Below, piece by piece: positions 5,687 through 10,203 of a DNA stretch of 10,203 bases (within the stretch, counting starts at the first letter, position 1; every line of letters starts with the position of its first letter). Origin of the DNA: Lysobacteraceae bacterium (GTDB lineage: Bacteria > Pseudomonadota > Gammaproteobacteria > Xanthomonadales > Xanthomonadaceae); assembly GCA_003449195.1 (NCBI GenBank), contig DMID01000243.1, positions 1-10,203 of the forward strand. Reading direction: 5' to 3'. Below the pieces are notes generated by a model. It saw only the letters and a program-made list of their open reading frames with translations. It was not told the DNA's origin and did no database searches. Position numbers and translations under genes: made by a program.

Positions 5687-7075
5687 ATGAAAGCCAACAT
5701 GAAATGGACGGTACTCGCGGCGGCCGTGGCAACGGCGGCGGCCAGCATGGCGGCGTCGGCCACCGAGTCGGGACAGGACTCGTCGACGCACACGGTCAAC
5801 ACCACGGTCGATCTCGGGCTCGATGCCAAGGCCAAGCTGCGTCTGGACGCGGCCGCCAAGCTCCGCTACGACAGCAGCGTGGTGCGCGAGGACGTGAAGA
5901 AGACCAGCGACGTGCAGTCCGACGAGCGCAAGGAAAAGAACAACCACGGCGTGGACGTCAACCTCGAGAAGGACCTGAAGCTGAGTTCGGACATCGCCTT
6001 CAGCGGCGACCCGACCATCAGCGGCAACATCGACATCGATTCGGCCGCCATCGCGGTCATCGACAACCGCCAGTCGATCAGCGGCAACGTCGGCGTCAAC
6101 GACAAGCTGACCAACGATGCCTCGATCACCGACGACGTGGGTTCCAACGCCTCGGGCAATCTCGGCTTCAACGTGGCCTCCGGCGACAACAACACCCAGG
6201 ACAACGCGGCTTCGCTGTCGGCAGCCGACGCCAGCTTCAGCTTCGGCATGGCCGATGCCGAGGTGTTCGTCAACCAGTCCGGCACCGGCAACGCCACGCT
6301 CAACCAGGGCGTGACCAACATGGCCGGCGTGGGCGGCAATGCCTTCAACAACGCCTCGGGCAACATCGGTGTGAACGTCGCCTCGGGCAACAACAACGAG
6401 CAGAAGAACGCGCTGGCCGCTTCGGTCGCGACCTCGGCCTACGCCCAGTCGAGCATCAGCTCCAACCAGGTGTCCAGCGGCAACAGCGTCAGCAATGCCG
6501 GGCTGGTGGAAAAACACACCGACACCATCCAGGTGGGCCTGAGCGGCTGGTCGTCGGGCCACACCACTGCCGTGGGTTACGGCGGGTATTCCGGCACGCA
6601 GAGCGGCAGCTACAGCGGCACCGGCAATGCCTACCAGAAGGACAATTTCTATCTGGATACGTGGAGCGGCGCCCTGCCCCATGCGAGCGGCAACAGCACC
6701 GGCCACATCGACATGGACAACGAAATCCAGAACGCGGTGGACAACCCGTACAAGTCGGGCGTGGGCGGCATCGCCTTCGATACCGACGAAAAGGGCAGCT
6801 ACAGCGGCAAGGAATCCGGTTCGCTCGGCTACAGCGAATTGGGCTATGCGGACCTGTACACCTCCCTGAGCGGCACGGTGACCAACACCACCTATGTCGT
6901 GGTCGATGCCACCAACACGGCAGGTCTGTCGGGCAGCGCGTTCTCCAATGCCTCCGGCAACATCGGGGTGAACGTCGCCGCCGGCACCGGCAACCTGCAG
7001 GCCAACAGCCTGGCCCTGGCCGTGGCCCAGCCGAGCACCGGTGGCGGCACCGGTGGTGGTGGCGGCGAGCGGTAA
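5687..7075 (+). CDS. FapC-like major functional-amyloid subunit (three repeats, long linker)
   Basis: This 462-residue protein has a signal peptide (cut after ASA, residue 25) and a low-complexity mature part rich in Asn, Ser, Gly and Ala with no cysteine. Residues 40-100 are charged. Residues 106-150 hold short SGN-type motifs. Three copies of N-A-S-G-N-(I/L)-G-(V/F)-N-V-A-(S/A)-G-x-x-N-x-Q-x-N occur at 154-180, 216-248 and 415-447. The first linker is short (about 35 residues). The second is about 165 residues and rich in Tyr, Trp and Gly. The protein ends in a Gly run and ER. This three-repeat, two-linker plan matches FapC, the main fibre subunit of Pseudomonas Fap amyloid. GAGG (5678-5681), 5 nt upstream, sets start 5687. 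A strong terminator follows the gene. The expected C-terminal CxxC is missing. Confidence 0.85.
   Translation: MKANMKWTVLAAAVATAAASMAASATESGQDSSTHTVNTTVDLGLDAKAKLRLDAAAKLRYDSSVVREDVKKTSDVQSDERKEKNNHGVDVNLEKDLKLSSDIAFSGDPTISGNIDIDSAAIAVIDNRQSISGNVGVNDKLTNDASITDDVGSNASGNLGFNVASGDNNTQDNAASLSAADASFSFGMADAEVFVNQSGTGNATLNQGVTNMAGVGGNAFNNASGNIGVNVASGNNNEQKNALAASVATSAYAQSSISSNQVSSGNSVSNAGLVEKHTDTIQVGLSGWSSGHTTAVGYGGYSGTQSGSYSGTGNAYQKDNFYLDTWSGALPHASGNSTGHIDMDNEIQNAVDNPYKSGVGGIAFDTDEKGSYSGKESGSLGYSELGYADLYTSLSGTVTNTTYVVVDATNTAGLSGSAFSNASGNIGVNVAAGTGNLQANSLALAVAQPSTGGGTGGGGGER
6146..6226 (+). repeat. Amyloid repeat 1 of the FapC-like protein
   Basis: Residues 154-180: NASGNLGFNVASGDNNTQDN then AASLSAA. 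Same register as copies 2 and 3. Confidence 0.85.
6332..6430 (+). repeat. Amyloid repeat 2 of the FapC-like protein
   Basis: Residues 216-248, with core NASGNIGVNVASGNNNEQKN then ALAASVA. It is preceded by GGNAFN, which parallels the GNAFAG of the FapB-like repeats. Confidence 0.88.
6929..7027 (+). repeat. Amyloid repeat 3 of the FapC-like protein
   Basis: Residues 415-447, with core NASGNIGVNVAAGTGNLQAN then SLALAVA. It is nearly identical to repeat 2 over NASGNIGVNVA and lies close to the C-terminus. Confidence 0.88.
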
Positions 7076-7124
7076 GCGTCGCTTCGCAGCAGAGTTCCGG
7101 TTCCCGCCCGGGCCGGACACTCCG

Positions 7125-7157
7125 GTCCCCCGCTCCCGGATGGAGCGGGGGACTTTT
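7125..7157 (+). terminator. Intrinsic terminator between the subunit genes and the export genes
   Basis: A perfect 12-bp GC-rich stem (7125-7136 with 7142-7153) has a 5-nt loop CGGAT and is followed directly by TTTT. It sits 50 nt after the major subunit stop and 35 nt before the peptidase start. It should reduce readthrough into the D-E-F genes, giving an expression step between fibre subunits and export machinery. No independent promoter is clear in the 35 nt after it. Confidence 0.88.
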
Positions 7158-7192
7158 CACCGGGCCTGCACATCCGACTCTGGGAGTGGACG

Positions 7193-7882
7193 ATGCGCCG
7201 TTTGTGGCTGACGTTGGTGTTGCCCCTGTTGGCCGGGCCCTTGTCGGCGGCCGAGGTGACGTTTGCCGGCATCTTGCCCAACGGTGCGCCGTATACGCGG
7301 TCGGTCGAAACAATGCAGGAAGTGCGTTACCGCAACCTGGTCAGGCAACACACCGATTACAGCTGCGGCGCGGCGGCATTGGCCACCATCCTCCGTTACG
7401 CCTATCACCTGGATGCCGACGAGCGCACGGTGATCGAAGGCATGATGGGCGTGGCCGACCCCGGCGTCGTGGCCCAGCGCGGCTTCTCGCTGCTGGACAT
7501 CAAGCGTTACGTGGAATCCCTCGGCATGCGCGGCCGCGGTTATCGGGTGGACGAGTCGCGCCTGCGCACGCTGCGGGTGCCCGGCCTGGTGCTGATGGAC
7601 GTGCGCGGGTTCCGCCACTTCGTCGTGCTCAAGCAAGTGGACGGAGACATGGTCGAACTGGGCGACCCGATCCTCGGCAACCGCAGCATCCCTTTCTCCG
7701 AATTCGTCAAGCAATGGCCGTCGCGGGCCGTGTTCGTGGTGATCGGCAGCGATTTCGACCGCGACACGGTGTTGCTGCAGCCATCGGGAAAACCCAGCGC
7801 ACGCGCGTTGTTCGCACGGCAAGGGCCGATCACCGACGCGGAGCTGCTCGATTTCGGTTTCACCCATGCCGATCTTTTCTGA
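7193..7882 (+). CDS. FapD-like C39-family cysteine peptidase, periplasmic
   Basis: The 229-residue protein has a signal peptide (MRRLWLTLVLPLLAGPLSA, cut after 19) and a C39-type papain-fold domain. The oxyanion Gln52 and catalytic Cys58 are in RQHTDYSCGAAALATIL, His142 is in FRHFVVL, and Asp158 is in LGDPILGN, so the full set is present. C39 peptidases are best known as the leader-cutting domain of bacteriocin ABC exporters. Here the domain stands alone and is exported, as in FapD of the Pseudomonas fap operon, which is needed for fibre export. GGAG (7183-7186), 6 nt upstream, supports the start. Its stop overlaps the ribosome site of the next gene. Likely substrates are operon partners, but that is inference. 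Confidence 0.88.
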   Translation: MRRLWLTLVLPLLAGPLSAAEVTFAGILPNGAPYTRSVETMQEVRYRNLVRQHTDYSCGAAALATILRYAYHLDADERTVIEGMMGVADPGVVAQRGFSLLDIKRYVESLGMRGRGYRVDESRLRTLRVPGLVLMDVRGFRHFVVLKQVDGDMVELGDPILGNRSIPFSEFVKQWPSRAVFVVIGSDFDRDTVLLQPSGKPSARALFARQGPITDAELLDFGFTHADLF

Positions 7883-7895
7883 AGGAGGGCGCGTC

Positions 7896-8687
7896 ATGCG
7901 CAACATGCAACGGAAGCTTGGCGTCGCGACCGGCGTGGCCGGCGTGCTGCTGTCGATGCTGGCTGCCGGCACAGCCGCCGCGGAGGACGCACGGCCGGCC
8001 GGCAACGGGCTGGAGGAAATCCCGGACGATGAGCTGGGAGACATGCGTGGCCGCTATGTGGTCAGCGATACCTCCGTGGCATGGTTCGGCGTGACGATGA
8101 TCTCCACATGGCAGACATCCTCCGGCCAGACCTTGCAGGGCCAGTTGCAGCTGGCGATGGATTTCAGCAAGGGTGGTGCGCGGCCGGTGGTGAGTTTCGA
8201 ACCCAGCGTCAGCATCACCGACGCAGGCGACGCCTTGCCCGCCGGCGATGGCGGTGCCCGTTCCATCGACGGTTCCGGTTTGGCCAATGCGGGCGGATTG
8301 GTGCAAAGCGTGCAGATTGCCGGTGATCGCAATCGGGCCGGCAACGCCGCCTTCCTCACCGTGCGCAACGGCACTGCGCCGGCCTCATCGGCAGGCAATG
8401 GCGGCGTGTCGTCCGCGCAGGATGCGCTGGGCGGGGCAACCGCCAGCGCCAGTTTCGACGGCAGTTCCGCGCGGCTGCTGTTGCAGGTGCAAGGGCAGGG
8501 CGCAGTGGAGCAGTGGATCCGCAGCGGCAGTGTCGGACAGAGCGTGATGCTCACGTCCGACGGCCAGCAGGTATCGAACCGGCTGAACATCGAACTGGTG
8601 CGGCAGTCGGTGGGCGACAACGCACAGCTCGCGCAGAACGTGGCGCAGGCCATCGTGTTCGCGCGCGGTGTCGGCGGGCATTTCTGA
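7896..8687 (+). CDS. FapE-like exported amyloid-associated protein
   Basis: The 263-residue protein has a signal peptide ending around AAA|E (residue 29). A DELGDMRGRY motif follows at 45-54, then a segment VAWFGVTMISTWQTSSGQTLQ (62-81) that I associate from memory with FapE-type proteins. Residues 129-156 (NAGGLVQSVQIAGDRNRAGN core) form one degenerate copy of the amyloid repeat seen in the B and C proteins. The C-terminal part (200-263) is polar with alternating hydrophobics. Start 7896 is set by GAAGGAGGG (7881-7889), 6 nt upstream. An ATG at 7866 would overlap the peptidase end and lacks such a site. FapE of Pseudomonas is a minor fibre-associated or accessory protein. The role here is inferred from position, export and the repeat. 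Confidence 0.72.
   Translation: MRNMQRKLGVATGVAGVLLSMLAAGTAAAEDARPAGNGLEEIPDDELGDMRGRYVVSDTSVAWFGVTMISTWQTSSGQTLQGQLQLAMDFSKGGARPVVSFEPSVSITDAGDALPAGDGGARSIDGSGLANAGGLVQSVQIAGDRNRAGNAAFLTVRNGTAPASSAGNGGVSSAQDALGGATASASFDGSSARLLLQVQGQGAVEQWIRSGSVGQSVMLTSDGQQVSNRLNIELVRQSVGDNAQLAQNVAQAIVFARGVGGHF
8019..8054 (+). other. Double-glycine-leader-like motif in the E-position protein
   Basis: Residues 42-53, IPDDELGDMRGR, align with LSxxELxxIxGG: a hydrophobic at -12, Glu-Leu at -8/-7, Met at -4 and Gly at -2 match, with Arg at -1. It lies 12 residues after the predicted signal-peptide cleavage site, and the gene immediately follows the C39 peptidase gene. Cleavage is inference. Confidence 0.4.
8280..8363 (+). 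repeat. Single degenerate amyloid repeat in the FapE-like protein
   Basis: Residues 129-156 follow the subunit repeat frame: N-A-G-G, three hydrophobic-alternating positions, A-G-D-x-N, then G-N and a hydrophobic strand (AAFLTV). It is weaker than the copies in the B and C proteins. Confidence 0.5.
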
Positions 8688-8723
8688 CGTTTTCCGCAGA
8701 CCAGGGAAATCAGGGAGGACGCA

Positions 8724-10064
8724 ATGCACGGAACGGGACTTCACGTGATGAAACGCCACCGTCTGGCAGCGGCATTGGGCTGTGCCTGTTTGGCAGCATC
8801 GCCGGCGATGGCGCAGCAGGCCGCGCCGGCACAGGATGCGTCCGACGTGCAGGTGCTGGCGCGCCAGCTGGAGGCGCTCAAGGCCAGCTATGCGCAGGAA
8901 GTGCGGAGCCTGCGCGAACTGGACATGCAGGTGCAAGCCATGCAGGCGCGTCTGAGCGGGAAGCTGCCGCCCGACGAAGGCGCCCAGGCTGCGGCAATGC
9001 CTTCTCCCGCAGCGCCTGCGCCGCCGGCCGCCGCCACTGCGCCGCCTTCGCACGAGGGATATGCCGGCACCGCCGAGGAAGCTCGCCAGGCACGCGAGGC
9101 CAACACCCGCAGCGTGGCCGACGTGAAGCAGCAGAACCAGGCCTTGTTCGACCGGCGCTTCACCCTCGAGAACAGCCTCAGCTACAGCCGCTACGACCGC
9201 AAGCAGCTCACCCTCAACGGGTTCCTCGCGCTGGATGCGATTTTCCTCGGCAACATCGCCATCGAGAACGTCGAGTCGGACACGCTGACCTACAACCTGG
9301 CCGCGCGCTGGGGCGTGAGCCCGCGTCTGACCTTGAATGTCGATGCCCCGTGGATTGCCCGCAAGACGGTCTACCAGAAAGGCGGCGCAGGCGGGTCGGC
9401 GGCGGCCATCGCGCAGGAGGAAACCACCGGTTCGGGCCTGGGCGACATTACCTTGAGTGCCAACTACAAGCTGTTCGGCGAGCACGGCGCATGGCCGGAG
9501 ACCGTGTTGAATCTGGGCGTCACCGCACCGACCGGACGCGAGTCCTACGGCATCCCGTGGCGCGTCCTGGAGCGCGACGACGACAAGTTCATCCGCTTCG
9601 CCGTGCCGGAGAAACAACCCACCGGCAATGGCCTGTGGCAGGCCAGCATCGGCCTGTCTGCGGTAAAGACGGCCGACCCGGCCATCGTGTTCGGCAACAT
9701 CGGCTACACCCATTCGTTCCAGCGCAGCTTCGACGACATCGACAGCAGCCCGGACACGGTCAATCCCGGCGACGTGCAACTGGGCGACTCGTACTACTAC
9801 GGGCTGGGCGTGGCCTTTGCATTCAACGAGCGCACCAGCCTGAGCATGTCCTTCAGCGACCGGCTTTCCGCACGCGCGCGCACCCGCTACAAGGGCATGC
9901 CGTGGACCAAGGTGGTGGGCAGCGATGCCAATGCCGCCACGTTCAATTTCGGCGTGACCTACGCACTGGACAAGCGCACCACGCTGGTGACGATGCTCGG
10001 CATCGGCCTGACGCCGGATGCGCCGGATTTCAGCCTGACCTTCAAGGTGCCTTACATGTTGTGA
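8724..10064 (+). CDS. FapF-like outer-membrane beta-barrel exporter
   Basis: This 446-residue protein has a signal peptide (cut after AMA, residue 30). A predicted coiled coil follows at 41-78 (VQVLARQLEALKASYAQEV...), then a Pro/Ala linker (81-110), a helical segment (115-142) and a beta-barrel of alternating strands from 146 to the end. FapF of Pseudomonas has this order: a trimerising coiled coil, a plug helix and a 12-stranded barrel that exports Fap subunits. The region around GLGDITLSANYKL also resembles general outer-membrane transporter families, so homology to FapF rests partly on architecture and gene order. GGGAGG (8713-8718), 5 nt upstream, favours start 8724 over the in-frame ATG at 8748. 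The chain ends FKVPYML, so it lacks the usual C-terminal aromatic residue. The gene is 36 nt after the E-position gene. Confidence 0.8.
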   Translation: MHGTGLHVMKRHRLAAALGCACLAASPAMAQQAAPAQDASDVQVLARQLEALKASYAQEVRSLRELDMQVQAMQARLSGKLPPDEGAQAAAMPSPAAPAPPAAATAPPSHEGYAGTAEEARQAREANTRSVADVKQQNQALFDRRFTLENSLSYSRYDRKQLTLNGFLALDAIFLGNIAIENVESDTLTYNLAARWGVSPRLTLNVDAPWIARKTVYQKGGAGGSAAAIAQEETTGSGLGDITLSANYKLFGEHGAWPETVLNLGVTAPTGRESYGIPWRVLERDDDKFIRFAVPEKQPTGNGLWQASIGLSAVKTADPAIVFGNIGYTHSFQRSFDDIDSSPDTVNPGDVQLGDSYYYGLGVAFAFNERTSLSMSFSDRLSARARTRYKGMPWTKVVGSDANAATFNFGVTYALDKRTTLVTMLGIGLTPDAPDFSLTFKVPYML

Positions 10065-10139
10065 TGGCCGGGCCGTTGCGGCAGGGCATGTCGGCCAGCA
10101 GCGTGTTGCAGGTCGGCATCGGGCGATGGCGAAAGGCGG

Positions 10140-10203
10140 TCAGCGCAGTTCGTCCAGCACCAGGTCGTGCTTCTTGCACAGGCGGTAGATGGTGACCCGC
10201 GAC
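10140..10203 (-). CDS. C-terminal end of a Fis-type HTH regulator, probably a sigma-54 activator (partial)
   Basis: Only the last 20 or so codons are present. The minus strand reads SRVTIYRLCKKHDLVLDELR and stops at 10140-10142. This matches the second half of the Fis-type helix-turn-helix that closes NtrC-family enhancer-binding proteins (typical form GVSRxTLYRLLxKH). The gene is convergent with the amyloid operon and ends 75 nt after it. Because that operon has a sigma-54-type promoter, this could be its activator. The central AAA+ domain is outside the window, so other Fis-HTH proteins remain possible. Confidence 0.65.
   Translation of the reverse strand, partial: SRVTIYRLCKKHDLVLDELR

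Noticed and set aside
5124..7027. CRISPR-like or DNA-level tandem repeats in the amyloid genes
   Set aside because: The repetition is at protein level with varied codons and uneven spacing inside open reading frames.
5576..7120. Minus-strand open frame of about 514 codons opposite the major amyloid subunit
   Set aside because: It is the shadow of a GC-rich repetitive gene, with no motif or ribosome site, and it crosses the neighbouring gene boundary.
5704..8094. Plus-strand open frame of about 796 codons in another frame across the C, D and E genes
   Set aside because: It overlaps three well-supported genes and is Arg/Gln/His-rich without any domain.
10065..10139. Possible terminator between the barrel gene and the convergent regulator
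   Set aside because: Complementary pieces (TGGCCG and CGGCCA) are far apart and there is no T run, so I could not support a specific hairpin.

Overview
The window is GC-rich chromosomal DNA from a gammaproteobacterium. The 4.5S RNA – tRNA-Ser(GGA) – dnaX – ybaB arrangement and the protein sequences fit the Xanthomonadales/Lysobacterales, but that placement is inference from gene content and style; no taxonomic marker is complete here.

Region 1 (1-2674) is housekeeping. The 5' part of the signal-recognition-particle 4.5S RNA and a complete tRNA-Ser(GGA) lie on the minus strand. They are divergent from dnaX (DNA polymerase III tau subunit) and ybaB (nucleoid-associated protein), which form an operon on the plus strand. 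A strong, probably bidirectional hairpin terminator follows ybaB. recR, the usual third member of this cluster in gammaproteobacteria, is not next to ybaB.

Region 2 (2690-4111) holds two minus-strand NlpC/P60 cell-wall endopeptidases. One is periplasmic with a cleavable signal peptide and one is a lipoprotein. Both keep the Cys-His-His catalytic set. A 295-bp intergenic region separates them from region 3.

Region 3 (4350-10064) is the notable part: a six-gene plus-strand cluster that reads as a divergent Fap-type functional amyloid system, in the order A-B-C-D-E-F known from Pseudomonas. It comprises a small exported Gly-rich protein (A position), a minor subunit with three amyloid-type repeats (B), a 462-residue major subunit with three repeats and long linkers (C), a periplasmic C39-type cysteine peptidase (D), an exported protein with one degenerate repeat (E), and an outer-membrane beta-barrel with an N-terminal coiled coil (F). 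A near-consensus sigma-54 promoter sits just before the first gene, with candidate upstream dyads and an IHF-like site. The extreme 3' end of a Fis-type helix-turn-helix gene, as found in sigma-54 activators, lies convergent at the right edge. A perfect-stem terminator between C and D should give far more mRNA for the fibre subunits than for the export machinery.

What looks new relative to the Pseudomonas paradigm: the subunits have no C-terminal CxxC, and the A- and E-position proteins each carry a motif resembling the double-glycine leaders cut by C39 peptidases, with the C39 gene immediately before E. Working model (inference): B and C are secreted through F and assemble as surface amyloid, D processes one or more partners, and the whole cluster is switched on through RpoN.
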